Positions 15,161-24,731 of a stretch of DNA of 54,377 bases are shown piece after piece. The first letter of the stretch is position 1. Every line of letters begins with the position of its first letter. A program made the position numbers and the translations under genes. Source of the stretch: Candidatus Limivicinus sp. (GTDB taxonomy: Bacteria > Bacillota > Clostridia > Oscillospirales > Oscillospiraceae); assembly GCA_029264685.1 (NCBI GenBank), contig JARHZW010000104.1:1-54377 (forward strand), written 5' to 3'. Below the pieces are notes generated by a model that was not told the DNA's origin, did no database searches, and saw nothing but the letters and a program-made list of their open reading frames with translations.

Positions 15161-18100
15161 ATGCCAGAGAAAAAGAAAGCAAAGCATATCCGAAGCTACC
15201 CGCTTCTGGCGGTGTTTGTTCTTGCGATGATGATAGGAATGCCGTGGCTGTTCAGGCAGTCGGCAGCCGCCACCGGCGGAAATCTTATCTGCGGTCAGGA
15301 AGAACATACCCACAGCCGGGAATGCTATGAAAGCCGCCTGAGCTGCGGTTTGGAAGAAAGCGACACTCATACCCATACGGAGCAGTGCTACACAAAAGAG
15401 CTGGTATGCGTAAAGCAGGAGCATGTCCACGGCGATGGCTGCTATGAAACCACGGAGCCAAAGCCTGAACAGCCTGAACCTGAACAGCCTCAGGCGGGGG
15501 ATGACAGCTTCCAGTCCCTGCCTGAGATATTGCGGCAGGGAGTGCCGGCAGATTATACAGACGTACGGACCGCAGCGCTGCCGCAGGGCGGAGCGGTGTA
15601 TCTGTTTTCCCGACCGGATGTGATTTCCAAACAGGTTGAGCTGCGTGTGCGTGTGCTTGACCCTGCCGAGCCGCTGTTTGCACAGGCACAGCAGAGAGTG
15701 CAGGATACGGGCATAATGTATGATTTCTTTTCGGCTCTGGACATTTCTCTTGTGGATGAAAACGGGGCAGAGGTGGAGCCGACGGAGCCTGTTTATCTGT
15801 CTATAGACAGCGGAGCTTTGCTTCCGCAGGAAAGCAAGCTTCAGACTATAAGGATTCAGCATCACAGAGAACTTTCCCAGAACGGTTCTCCGGACACGAC
15901 TTTCGGCGGCTCTGAATCGCAGGTACAGCCGGAGACCGTGCTTGACGACAGCAACGGCGTGGTGGCGCAAAACGGAGATACAGGCTCATGGGTTGCAACT
16001 TTCTCCGTTGACAGCTTTTCCGTGTACACCGTAACCTCTGCCGGCTGGACAGATTTGAACATAAAGATTGAGTGCGTGGATGAGGACTCCAATGAGCTGC
16101 TGGCAAATCATAAGCCCGCTGACATTGTATATGACAGCAATTACACATCCCGCTCCTCCTTTACAATCGAGTTTACCTCTCGCAATCATCCCCAGATCCC
16201 CAACTACCAGTATGACAAAAAAACCTATTACATGGAAAACGGGGAGTATAAGTTCCAGATATACGGTTTACGCAGACAGGACAGCCAGTGGTACTATTAC
16301 TCTGACTATTCCAAGGACGGCCCCAAGGGACTGAAGCGTTTTGACCCTCAGCCTAACTTTGAAGGCGATAATCCTACCGGCACTCTTCGCTCGGTATATA
16401 AGAAAATAATGCATATTCCGGTGCTGTATCTGGATGATGTGGGAAACACCGAAACAGGGGAAATCAGAATCAACGAAGCTGATGCACCGGGGAGAAAAAA
16501 TCCCGATACCATTACTCACTACGGTACGACTTTAGACATCAGCAATTCGGATATACTTCCAAAATGCGACAAATACTTTTTTGTGGGCAAAGCCTATGTA
16601 AATGAGGCTGTTCCTGACAACGAGGTTCTTACGGTTATCCGAAAGGGCGGTATTGCCCGTGCAATTACCAAATCCGAAGAAGAGGTCACGCTGTCTGAGG
16701 ATGTGCCTCTGAAGCTGCTGTATCATCTGGTGGGAGAGATACCCGAAAAGTTGAGCACGGTTCCAACCAGAGACAAGGGCATGACCATTAACCTCTTTTA
16801 CTACAATTCAGGCGATAATTGCGGCCCCAATGAGGGCATTAACGCCGGAAGAAAGCTCCAGTTTGTAAATGATATGAGCAGACCGGAGCCGTACAACAAA
16901 TGGACAGGGGCCGACACCGGTCTTTATACAGGAATAGTACAGGATCATCTGGATGCAAACGGGTACCCCGTGATGACAGACGGCGGCGAATCGCTGGACT
17001 ATCTTTTTGACCCTGACCTGTGCAAGGCGGAATTGAATAAAACGGTCAAGCATGTTCACACAAATCTTGACCATCTGTTCTGGCGTGACGCAAACGGCTA
17101 TTATCATTATGATGCCATGACCAACTTTGCCACTATCATGGACTCCACAGCCGAAGGCGGCGGTCATAGACCCGGACACAACGACGGCGGTAATTTCACC
17201 GTTTACCGTCAGCCTGCTCTGCCGGGGGTGGCAGGCGTGGGGGATAACCCCAAGTTCCTGCCGTTTAACACCTATGAGCAGGCCAACAGACCTACGGCAG
17301 AACCGGCCTACAGCGACAAGGTGAAGGCATATCACTTCGGCATGACCATTGCAACGGACTTCAATATGCCTACGGGCGGCGTGGTGCCTGATGCAAGCGG
17401 CGGCTTCCGTGACATGATTTTTGAGTTTAACGGCGATGATGATGTGTGGGTCTTTATTGACGATAAGCTGGTTCTGGACTTGGGCGGTATTCATGACCGT
17501 TACGGCGGAACTATCAACTTCCGCACGGGAGAGGTCATTACCAATGCCCCGTTTTCTGCCCACAGCGGCCGCAGACAGCCCAACCTTTACGGGATTGACG
17601 ATGTCAGCGGTATGACGGACGAACAGCTTGCTGATATACGAGAAGAAAAAGGCTTTGGTAGATTTTCTACCCATAATATCAAGTTTTTCTATCTGGAGCG
17701 TGGCAGAGGTGCCTCTAACTGTGAAATTCGGTTCAACCTTGTTCCTGTAGAACACGGTCTGATTATCGGAAAGAGAGTACCTGCCGAAATGGAGAACACC
17801 TTGACAGGCCATATGTGGTATCGGTTCCAGGCGGAAGCGGAGCATGGCGGAATAAAGCATCCCCTTGCAAATGCCAAATACGAAGTAATCAAATGGGACC
17901 GTAATGAAACGGACCATATAAACGGCGGTCAGCTGCTGAGAACAGATACCAGCGATGAGAACGGGCGTTTCTGGCTGAGACCCGGCGAACGAGCGGACTT
18001 TTCAGGTGCCGTAGACCTGAAACAGGCAGGCACCACTGAGAGAGATAAAATTACCATATACATAAGCGAAATATTCGGCGTCGACGAAACCATACCGAAA

Positions 18101-20284
18101 ATTACGGCGTGGAGCGGAAACGGAGACACTAAAGGCTCTTATCTTGTGGTAACGGATGCAAACGGAAATCAGCGAAAGCTGTCCCCTGCGCTGTACGATT
18201 CAGATGTGAATAAATTCCACACAAAAGATACAGAGACTTCTGTAAGCAATCAGGATAACCACGAAGAGGTTATTTGTCAGGCATTTACCACTACGGGAAG
18301 AAACAACCAGTTTAACTGGATGGATTTTGAAAATGACCTTGGCGCACCGGCCAGCCTGACCGTTACGAAAAAGGCCTATCATGTAGGAACCGATGTTCCT
18401 ATTCCCGACCGGCCCTTTAAGATTAAGATAGAGCTGTGGAATGAGCGAAATGATGTATGGGAGCAGATGGAAACGGGGTCTGCCTACTGGTATTTGAACG
18501 AAAACGAAACCGAACCGGCACCAAATGCACAACCACAGCACATGACTCAGGAGCAAAACGGCGAGATCACGCTCATGCATAACCAGACGGTCTTTCTCAA
18601 GCTGATTCCCGGAACCAGATATAGGGTAATGGAGCTTATGACCGATGAGGGGATGGATGCTTACACTCCCGTGTATGAGGGCAAGGTGCAGAATCCTCAG
18701 AACGAGCCTGAAGAGCTGGAGATATACGAGGAGAACCAGCAGCAGGTGAGTATAGGAAACAGGAGCGGAGCCAAGGCAGGGAGTAGGCACGCCGTTGTCA
18801 TTACCAATCACGGCGACATTACCGTGCCGCCGGAGCTGTACATAAAGAAAGTGGTGGAGGGCTTTGCTCCGTCCGATATGCTTTTTGATATCCAAATTAA
18901 AATCGGAAAGAGTGCGGATCAGCTGCAGCCTCTGCCCAAAGACACGCCTTACACCCTTATCTCCAACGGAACGGAGGAAAATCGGACCGTAGAGGGAGAA
19001 AACGGCGTCATACAGATACACGGTGGAGAGACGATACATTTGACCTTGGAGCAGGATGATGTTTACAGCGTGGAAGAAATCAATAAGAACAAAGGCTTTG
19101 AGGTTGAGTACGGACTGGAAATCGCCAAGAAGGAATGGACAAGGAAAGTCTCCGACAAGCCTTTTGAGCCTGCAACGGCACATAGGAATGAAATCCACAC
19201 CGTTACTGTCACCAATAGGGGCAATGCTTTCGTGACTCCGAAAGGCTCTTTTATACTGGAAAAGCAGGTCACGGGGGCGGTCCTGCCCCCTGAAAACACT
19301 CAGTTCCCCTTTGTTCTGGGAATTGTTGACTATGCCACCGACCGAAACTCCGGCGGCTACAAGCCATCCATTGACTGCCATATCACCTATTACGGCACTC
19401 CTGCGGGGGAGCGAGGGGAGCTCGGAACTCCGCAGAACGGAGCCCTGACAGGAGAGATTTCCTTTAAGCCTGAGAAAATTCAGGGCGAGGGTACACCGAG
19501 TGCAGGTTCAGACTACAGAGCGCAGCTCTTCCTGTACTCAGGAGAATCGGCAGTGATCACAGGTCTGCCGGAGGGGTATGCAATGCTGGTGCATGAGAAC
19601 CTTTCTCAGGAGGATGAGGAAAATTATTCCGTCAGCTTTAAAGAAGCAAGCGGAAAAGTCACCGCCGGAAATATGCTGCCTGCCACCGAGGAAAAGCTCA
19701 ATGGAGAGCGGGTGCTTGAGGTGCTTTGCGTAAATGAAAGTAAACTTCAGCCTTCCAGTGCTCTTCAGATTACAAAGATAGTAAAGCGCAGCGACCGCCC
19801 CGACGGTGAACCTGCGGCGGAGGATAAGAAAGAAGCCTTTACCTTTAAGGTCACGCTGAAAGAGCCTGCCGTATTTAATTCTCAGGAGGTTCAGGCAGAG
19901 CTTAAAAAAGAGGACGGAACCGTGACTGCCCAGACCCTTAGCTTCAAGAAGAAGGGCAAGGATCATGTTACGGAGCTGTCGCTGAAGCACGGGGAAACCA
20001 TTGTTATAAAGGGACTTCACAGCGGAATTGATGTAGTGGTACAGGAAACCGGCCACAAGGGCTATACAGTTTCCATGAACCAAAGACCGGAAGACACAGT
20101 GACCGTACACCTGAGACCAAACAGCGGCACGCCATACGAGGTTCGCTGCGTGAATGTGACAGGAGCCAGACTCCCTGCAACAGGCGGATACGGTGTGTGG
20201 CCTTTGTATCTGGGCGGAACTGTGATGATGGCTGCGGCAGTTGGACTGCTGTACCATCGAAAAAAGAAGAATGATGCCCTGTAA
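15161..20284 (+). CDS. LPXTG pilus tip/adhesin protein with fibro-slime domain
   Basis: Very large surface protein, 1707 residues. A signal segment lies at about residues 9-32. Residues about 42-96 hold three cysteine/histidine modules of the form C-x(4-8)-HxH-x3-CY. A fibro-slime/PA14-like domain at about 720-860 is recognised by FEFNGDDDVWVFIDDKLVLD and GGIHDRYGGTINF (split motif). Several Cna-B-like beta domains follow. LPATG at 1671-1675, a hydrophobic helix and a basic tail complete a sortase signal. ATG 15161 is chosen because AAAGGAG at 15143-15149 lies between it and the ATG at 15137. It is first in the pilus operon and is probably the tip adhesin (inference from position and size). 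Confidence 0.88.
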   Translation: MPEKKKAKHIRSYPLLAVFVLAMMIGMPWLFRQSAAATGGNLICGQEEHTHSRECYESRLSCGLEESDTHTHTEQCYTKELVCVKQEHVHGDGCYETTEPKPEQPEPEQPQAGDDSFQSLPEILRQGVPADYTDVRTAALPQGGAVYLFSRPDVISKQVELRVRVLDPAEPLFAQAQQRVQDTGIMYDFFSALDISLVDENGAEVEPTEPVYLSIDSGALLPQESKLQTIRIQHHRELSQNGSPDTTFGGSESQVQPETVLDDSNGVVAQNGDTGSWVATFSVDSFSVYTVTSAGWTDLNIKIECVDEDSNELLANHKPADIVYDSNYTSRSSFTIEFTSRNHPQIPNYQYDKKTYYMENGEYKFQIYGLRRQDSQWYYYSDYSKDGPKGLKRFDPQPNFEGDNPTGTLRSVYKKIMHIPVLYLDDVGNTETGEIRINEADAPGRKNPDTITHYGTTLDISNSDILPKCDKYFFVGKAYVNEAVPDNEVLTVIRKGGIARAITKSEEEVTLSEDVPLKLLYHLVGEIPEKLSTVPTRDKGMTINLFYYNSGDNCGPNEGINAGRKLQFVNDMSRPEPYNKWTGADTGLYTGIVQDHLDANGYPVMTDGGESLDYLFDPDLCKAELNKTVKHVHTNLDHLFWRDANGYYHYDAMTNFATIMDSTAEGGGHRPGHNDGGNFTVYRQPALPGVAGVGDNPKFLPFNTYEQANRPTAEPAYSDKVKAYHFGMTIATDFNMPTGGVVPDASGGFRDMIFEFNGDDDVWVFIDDKLVLDLGGIHDRYGGTINFRTGEVITNAPFSAHSGRRQPNLYGIDDVSGMTDEQLADIREEKGFGRFSTHNIKFFYLERGRGASNCEIRFNLVPVEHGLIIGKRVPAEMENTLTGHMWYRFQAEAEHGGIKHPLANAKYEVIKWDRNETDHINGGQLLRTDTSDENGRFWLRPGERADFSGAVDLKQAGTTERDKITIYISEIFGVDETIPKITAWSGNGDTKGSYLVVTDANGNQRKLSPALYDSDVNKFHTKDTETSVSNQDNHEEVICQAFTTTGRNNQFNWMDFENDLGAPASLTVTKKAYHVGTDVPIPDRPFKIKIELWNERNDVWEQMETGSAYWYLNENETEPAPNAQPQHMTQEQNGEITLMHNQTVFLKLIPGTRYRVMELMTDEGMDAYTPVYEGKVQNPQNEPEELEIYEENQQQVSIGNRSGAKAGSRHAVVITNHGDITVPPELYIKKVVEGFAPSDMLFDIQIKIGKSADQLQPLPKDTPYTLISNGTEENRTVEGENGVIQIHGGETIHLTLEQDDVYSVEEINKNKGFEVEYGLEIAKKEWTRKVSDKPFEPATAHRNEIHTVTVTNRGNAFVTPKGSFILEKQVTGAVLPPENTQFPFVLGIVDYATDRNSGGYKPSIDCHITYYGTPAGERGELGTPQNGALTGEISFKPEKIQGEGTPSAGSDYRAQLFLYSGESAVITGLPEGYAMLVHENLSQEDEENYSVSFKEASGKVTAGNMLPATEEKLNGERVLEVLCVNESKLQPSSALQITKIVKRSDRPDGEPAAEDKKEAFTFKVTLKEPAVFNSQEVQAELKKEDGTVTAQTLSFKKKGKDHVTELSLKHGETIVIKGLHSGIDVVVQETGHKGYTVSMNQRPEDTVTVHLRPNSGTPYEVRCVNVTGARLPATGGYGVWPLYLGGTVMMAAAVGLLYHRKKKNDAL

Positions 20285-20329
20285 GCACAGGGCATCGGCA
20301 ATAAAAGATAAAACAGAAGGAGTTTTAAT

Positions 20330-21799
20330 ATGAATAAGATGAAACGCTTCCTGATTATAGCTATGGTGCTCATGCTGGCAATGACAATGGCGGTGCCTGC
20401 ACTGGCGGCAGAGCCTGCTCTCGGCTCTATTACGGTACGCAATGCCGTTGACGGGCAGACCTACCGTGCCTACCGCTTGTTTGACCTGAGTCTGGATGCA
20501 AGCGGCAAACACTACGGCTACACTGTAAACCCTGAGTGGAACGAATTTTTCACCACCGGCGGCGGACAGAACTATGTTGCCGTTGACCCTGACAACGGCG
20601 GAGTGACCCTGACCAAAGCTACGGCTGATGATTTGCAGAAGCTTGCACAGGCGGCACAGAAGTACGCAAAAGAAAAAAATCTCACAGCTCTCGAGCCTAC
20701 AGAGACCGCACCGGAACTGAAATTCTCAAATGTGCCACTGGGCTACTATCTGGTCACCACCGGTGCAGGAACTCTTCAGGCACTGGACACCACCGATGTG
20801 GACGCAGTTGTGTACGAGAAGAACACTGCTCCCGAAATAGGGAAAACTGCGGATAAAACCAATGCTGCAATAGGCGAAACGGTCCACTTCGTCATTTCCG
20901 TCACCAAGGGCGGCTACGCATGGGGCGATTATGTAATTAAAGATACTATGACGGGCCTTGTGCTGAAGCCCGAGACAGTGAAAGTGAAGGCCGGCGGAGC
21001 AGAGCTTTCAGCAGATAATTTTATAACGGCTTTTACTGATACGACTCTGACTGTTACTATACCTGAAAAAATTCTCAACCTCCGCAATGAACAGGACACC
21101 GACTTCGTCTATCCTGCCGGAACTAAATTTGAGGTGGAGTACAATGCTGTGGCAAATAAAACCGTGGACATGGACAATACTGTGTCCATGGAATATAAGA
21201 CTGACCCCACAGTATCCACAAGCACACCGACCCATACCGTAAAGGTAGCAAACTATGAGTTCACCGTCAAAAAGACCGACGAAGAGAAGCACCCTCTGGA
21301 GGGCGCTTCCTTTGAACTTCACAGACTGGAAGACTGCACTGATGCAGCCATGGAATTTGTGAAAACCGAAAACAGTTATCGACTGCCAAATACGGCAGAA
21401 GCAGGTTCTGCCAAAACCTCCGTCATAACGGCAGGTGAGGCAAAAATCGAGGGTCTGGCAGCAGGTGTGTATTATCTCAAGGAGATGGCTGCCCCCAACG
21501 GCTATAATAAGCTGGCAAAGCCTGTTAAAGTAGAAATCATTGAACACATAAATGATATACCCGGAGATTTGTATTTCGGTCAGGCCTTTGACAGTCAGGG
21601 CAAGAGACTGGCACCCACTATCAAAATAGACGGACAGACCGAGCTGAATGGAGACTTCGTTCTTACTGTGGTTAACAAGAGCGGCATTGAGCTGCCCTCA
21701 ACCGGTGGCGTAGGAACCACTGTGTTTTATGTGGCGGGCGGAATTCTTATGGCTGCGGCAGTTGTGGCACTTATTCTGAAAAAGCGCAGATCACGGTGA
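20330..21799 (+). CDS. Major pilin, isopeptide-forming, LPSTG-anchored
   Basis: Backbone pilin of 489 residues with a signal peptide ending in ALAA near residue 27. The SpaA/FimA-type layout is visible: an N-terminal domain ending in VVYEKN, where Lys164 occupies the place of the pilin-motif lysine (usual form YPKN); two middle beta domains; and an E-box YYLKEMAAPNGY with Glu385, as required for the internal isopeptide bond. The sorting signal is LPSTG at 455-459 with membrane helix and KKRRSR tail. The class C sortase encoded next would polymerise it through Lys164. The lysine assignment is inference. Confidence 0.9.
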   Translation: MNKMKRFLIIAMVLMLAMTMAVPALAAEPALGSITVRNAVDGQTYRAYRLFDLSLDASGKHYGYTVNPEWNEFFTTGGGQNYVAVDPDNGGVTLTKATADDLQKLAQAAQKYAKEKNLTALEPTETAPELKFSNVPLGYYLVTTGAGTLQALDTTDVDAVVYEKNTAPEIGKTADKTNAAIGETVHFVISVTKGGYAWGDYVIKDTMTGLVLKPETVKVKAGGAELSADNFITAFTDTTLTVTIPEKILNLRNEQDTDFVYPAGTKFEVEYNAVANKTVDMDNTVSMEYKTDPTVSTSTPTHTVKVANYEFTVKKTDEEKHPLEGASFELHRLEDCTDAAMEFVKTENSYRLPNTAEAGSAKTSVITAGEAKIEGLAAGVYYLKEMAAPNGYNKLAKPVKVEIIEHINDIPGDLYFGQAFDSQGKRLAPTIKIDGQTELNGDFVLTVVNKSGIELPSTGGVGTTVFYVAGGILMAAAVVALILKKRRSR

Positions 21800-21870
21800 T
21801 TTTACTGCGGTATCAGCTGTGTAAATCCCCGTAAAACATGGGCTTTGCCCCCTGCGGAAAGGAGAGATCT

Positions 21871-22692
21871 ATGAAAAAACATATATCTACAATACTGTTT
21901 ACCCTGCTTTTTCTCACCGGTCTCTCCGTGGTGCTCTATCCTGCGGTAAGCAACTATCTGAACTCAAAAAGCCAGTCAAAGGCGGTTGCTTCATACATGG
22001 AGCGTATGGAGCAGCTGGATGCCACCCAAAATCAGAAGCTTCTGGAAGAAGCGATGGCTTATAATCAGGCAATTGCCTTACGGCCTGATCGGTTTTCCGT
22101 GGAAGGAGAAGAACGAGACGCATATCTGCGCCTGCTCGGCTCCAACGGCGGCGCAGTTGGCTATCTGGAAATCGAGAGCATAAAGGTGAGACTCCCCGTT
22201 TATCTGGGCGACAGTGAATCGGTGCTTCAGGCGGGCGTTGGTACTTTGCCAGGCTCCTCTCTGCCTGTAGGCGGTCAGGGAACCCATGCTGTCCTTACAG
22301 GCCACAGAGGGCTTCCGTCCTCACGACTTTTTACGGATCTGGATCAGGTCAGGGAAGGGGATGTGTTCGTGCTCCATGTGCTTAACCGGACACTGAGCTA
22401 TCAGGTGGATCAGATTAAAACAGTGGCGCCTCAGGACTTTGCAGAGCTGGAGATACTGCCGGAGCAGGATCTTTGCACTCTGGTCACCTGCACACCCTAC
22501 GGCATCAACACCCATAGGATGCTGGTCCGTGGCAGGCGCATAGAAAACCTTGAGCAGCCTGCGGAGACAGAACCCATTGTGACGGAAGAGCTCCGACGGA
22601 CAAGCCCTGTACGGACAGCGTCCATTGCGGCAGTGTCGGTGCTTGCGGTGGTGGCGATTGTTCTGCTGCTTCCTAAACATAAAAAATCCTAA
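21871..22692 (+). CDS. Class C (pilin-polymerising) sortase
   Basis: Transpeptidase of 273 residues that links pilin subunits. It has an N-terminal membrane helix (about 8-28) and a second one at the C-terminus (about 248-266), as is usual for class C. The catalytic His145 is in LTGHRG and Cys207 in TLVTC; the arginine follows in HRMLVRGR. A canonical DPW/DPF lid motif is not visible. The ATG at 21871 has AAAGGAGA 8 bases upstream; a frame opening at 21838 lacks such a site. Lies between the major pilin and the minor pilin in one operon. Confidence 0.92.
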   Translation: MKKHISTILFTLLFLTGLSVVLYPAVSNYLNSKSQSKAVASYMERMEQLDATQNQKLLEEAMAYNQAIALRPDRFSVEGEERDAYLRLLGSNGGAVGYLEIESIKVRLPVYLGDSESVLQAGVGTLPGSSLPVGGQGTHAVLTGHRGLPSSRLFTDLDQVREGDVFVLHVLNRTLSYQVDQIKTVAPQDFAELEILPEQDLCTLVTCTPYGINTHRMLVRGRRIENLEQPAETEPIVTEELRRTSPVRTASIAAVSVLAVVAIVLLLPKHKKS

Positions 22693-22705
22693 GGAGGTTC
22701 CTATT

Positions 22706-23374
22706 ATGCTGAAAAAAGCAGTTTCTATAATTTTTGCTGTTTTGCTTCTGGCAGTATTGCCCGTATCGGCCTACGCCAAGGAAGTTCCGGATTTGAATTC
22801 GGAAGGCAGCATTACAATTCATCTCAAGTCCGGAACTGAGACCGTCAGTTCAGGTTCGCTGATTTTCTACCGTGTGGCTGAACCTGTCCACAGCGACGGA
22901 AACTACAGCTATCAGCTTACGGAGCCGTTTGCCGGCAGCGGTGCTGATCTGAGTGACATCGGGTCACCCAAAACCGCCGAAGTGCTGGCGGCTTATGCAC
23001 AGCAGCAGAAGCCGGAGGGGGCCACGGAGGATGTTCACGACGGTGTGGCGGTACATACCATACCACAGGGACAGCTTGGGCTGTATCTGGTTATGCAGTA
23101 TCAGCCGGCAGAGGGCTGGCAGCCTATAAAACCATTTCTTGTCTCCGTTCCTCTTATGGAAAACGGAAAGTATGAGTATAATGTGGATGCTACCCCCAAG
23201 GTAGGGCAGCCCGTTCCCAATCCGCCTCAGCCCCCGAAGCCTGACCGACCTTCACTGCCTCAGACGGGACAGCTCAACTGGCCTATCCCCGTACTGGCGG
23301 CTCTGGGAATGGGACTTGCAGCGGTAGGGCTTGTGCTTCGCCGACACGGAAAGAGGCGTGACCGTGAGGCGTAA
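22706..23374 (+). CDS. Minor (basal) pilin, LPQTG-anchored
   Basis: Small surface protein of 222 residues. The signal peptide ends at about residue 24 (VSAYA). A single beta domain resembles small pilin subunits, with FYRVAEPV and LGLYLVMQYQPA, followed by a proline-rich linker. The sorting signal LPQTG is at residues 184-188, with a membrane helix and an Arg-rich tail. TAAGGAGG stands 8 bases before ATG 22706. Size and place in the operon suggest the basal subunit that anchors the fibre to peptidoglycan, but an accessory role is equally possible. Confidence 0.82.
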   Translation: MLKKAVSIIFAVLLLAVLPVSAYAKEVPDLNSEGSITIHLKSGTETVSSGSLIFYRVAEPVHSDGNYSYQLTEPFAGSGADLSDIGSPKTAEVLAAYAQQQKPEGATEDVHDGVAVHTIPQGQLGLYLVMQYQPAEGWQPIKPFLVSVPLMENGKYEYNVDATPKVGQPVPNPPQPPKPDRPSLPQTGQLNWPIPVLAALGMGLAAVGLVLRRHGKRRDREA

Positions 23375-23957
23375 GGTCGGGAATCTGCTGATAACGCTGG
23401 GGGTGCTGTGTATTCTTGCGTCCCTTGCTCTGCTGATTTACGGGCAGCGGGAGGCGGCGGCAGCGGCAAAAGCCTCTGCGGAGCTGATGCCCAGACTGAT
23501 TGCGAAAATAGAAGAGAAGAACGCAGCGGCGGAACAAAAGGACGGGGATGAGTCTGCGCCTGAGGATATGTCGGTGGTTACCATTGACGGACAGGACTAT
23601 ATAGGCTATCTGGTTATTCCTGAATTGAGTCTGGAGCTTCCTGTTATGGCGGATTGGAGCTATGAGCAGCTGCATACCGCACCGTGCCGCTTTTCCGGTA
23701 CAATTCAGGGAAACAACCTTGTGCTGATGGCACACAATTATATTCGCCACTTCGGCCCTATACAGACTCTGACCGTGGGAGACGCTGTCTATTTCCGTGA
23801 TGCGGATGACATTATCACGGAGTATGCGGTGGCGGCGGTGGAAACTCTGTATGCCACAGATGTGGAAAAAATGACGGCAGGAGAGTATGAACTGACTCTC
23901 TTCACCTGCACCTACGGCGGACAAAGCCGGGTGACAGTCCGTTGCAGTCGTGCATAA
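23364..23957 (+). CDS. Second sortase of the pilus operon
   Basis: Sortase of 197 residues with an N-terminal membrane helix and no C-terminal one. Catalytic residues are His124 in LMAHNY, Cys182 in LFTCTYGG and the arginine in RVTVRC. The short form suggests a housekeeping-type anchor or a class B/D-like enzyme; I cannot fix the class by eye. The start GTG at 23364 (GGAAAGAGG 7 bases upstream) overlaps the minor-pilin gene; GTG 23358 is an alternative. It may attach the finished pilus to the wall while the first sortase polymerises it (inference). Confidence 0.88.
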   Translation: MRRKVGNLLITLGVLCILASLALLIYGQREAAAAAKASAELMPRLIAKIEEKNAAAEQKDGDESAPEDMSVVTIDGQDYIGYLVIPELSLELPVMADWSYEQLHTAPCRFSGTIQGNNLVLMAHNYIRHFGPIQTLTVGDAVYFRDADDIITEYAVAAVETLYATDVEKMTAGEYELTLFTCTYGGQSRVTVRCSRA

Positions 23958-23959
23958 AT

Positions 23960-24006
23960 AAAGGAAAAGGCACTGGGGGGTTACCCTGACAGTGCCTTTT
24001 CCTTTT
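23960..24006 (+). terminator. Terminator of the pilus operon
   Basis: A 16-bp perfect stem, AAAGGAAAAGGCACTG (23960-23975) with its complement at 23990-24005, ending in a pyrimidine/T stretch. Confidence 0.9.
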
Positions 24007-24098
24007 GCGGTATTTTCCTGCCTGCCGTATCCGGGGAGCTGCTGAAAACAGGTCTTTTGATAAGCTGCTTTTTGTGGGGGGATAATTGTGAAAAAAAC

Positions 24099-24127
24099 TG
24101 TACACCGGTAAGGGGACATGATATAAT
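24099..24127 (+). promoter_or_regulatory. Promoter of the lipoprotein gene
   Basis: TGTACA (24099-24104), a 17-base spacer and a consensus TATAAT (24122-24127). The -35 is weak. Confidence 0.5.
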
Positions 24128-24164
24128 TTTCTCACTGAAAAAACTTATAAGGAGGAGCAAAGCC

Positions 24165-24662
24165 ATGAATAAAAAAATCTGTGTCCTGCTGGCAGTAATT
24201 ATAGTCTGTTCCATGGCCTTTACAGGCTGCGGCAGCGAAAAGTCCGCTGCAAAAGACCTGAAAGTTTATTCTTTCAGCGGCGGAAATGATTATCTTACCG
24301 TTTCAAACGGCGTCATTGTTCTCTCGGATAACTGCGATGCCTTGTATCTGGGCAGCTTAAAAACAGACCGTGAGCATTTTTCAGGGATAACATCTTTTTC
24401 TACGGAGTTATATATGTATAGGGACGGAGAAAAACAGCTGCTCTCTTCAAACAGCGTAACAGACACCACAGGTGGAAAACTCATTATGGACGGCGAGCTG
24501 GGCAAAATGTGGGGAGAGGGCGGACTTTTCTCACAGCGTCTCACTGAAGATGTGGAAAACAATCTGTTTTTTGAACTTGAAACCACAGATAAAGAGGGAA
24601 ATGTTCAAAACTATCAGCTTCAGATGGAAGTAGTTGAAGTTACGGAAGATACAAAGGCTTAA
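24165..24662 (+). CDS. Uncharacterised lipoprotein
   Basis: A protein of 165 residues with a type II signal peptide: MNKKICVLLAV, a hydrophobic core and the lipobox FTGC with the acylated cysteine at about residue 21. The mature part is acidic and rich in beta-strand-like stretches. I recognise no domain. AAGGAGG precedes the ATG at 24165. It is flanked by the pilus terminator and its own terminator, so it is a separate unit. Function unknown; surface exposed. Confidence 0.75.
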   Translation: MNKKICVLLAVIIVCSMAFTGCGSEKSAAKDLKVYSFSGGNDYLTVSNGVIVLSDNCDALYLGSLKTDREHFSGITSFSTELYMYRDGEKQLLSSNSVTDTTGGKLIMDGELGKMWGEGGLFSQRLTEDVENNLFFELETTDKEGNVQNYQLQMEVVEVTEDTKA

Positions 24663-24674
24663 AAGCGTTCTGAT

Positions 24675-24712
24675 AATTGCCGTACAGTGCCTGACGCTGT
24701 ACGGCAATTTTT
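24675..24712 (+). terminator. Terminator after the lipoprotein gene
   Basis: AATTGCCGTACAG (24675-24687) and CTGTACGGCAATT (24697-24709), then T residues. Confidence 0.85.
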
Positions 24713-24731
24713 GCGGAAAGGAAGGTAAAAG

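Noticed and set aside
16808-17917. 369-codon minus-strand open frame
   Set aside because: Antisense to the fibro-slime domain of the adhesin; treated as a codon-bias shadow.
18200-19381. 393-codon minus-strand open frame inside the tip adhesin gene
   Set aside because: The opposite strand encodes clear Cna-B-like and sorting-signal domains; this frame has no ribosome site and an implausible composition.
19538-20512. 324-codon minus-strand open frame
   Set aside because: Covers the LPATG signal, the gene boundary and the major-pilin signal peptide on the other strand; His/Cys-rich nonsense composition.
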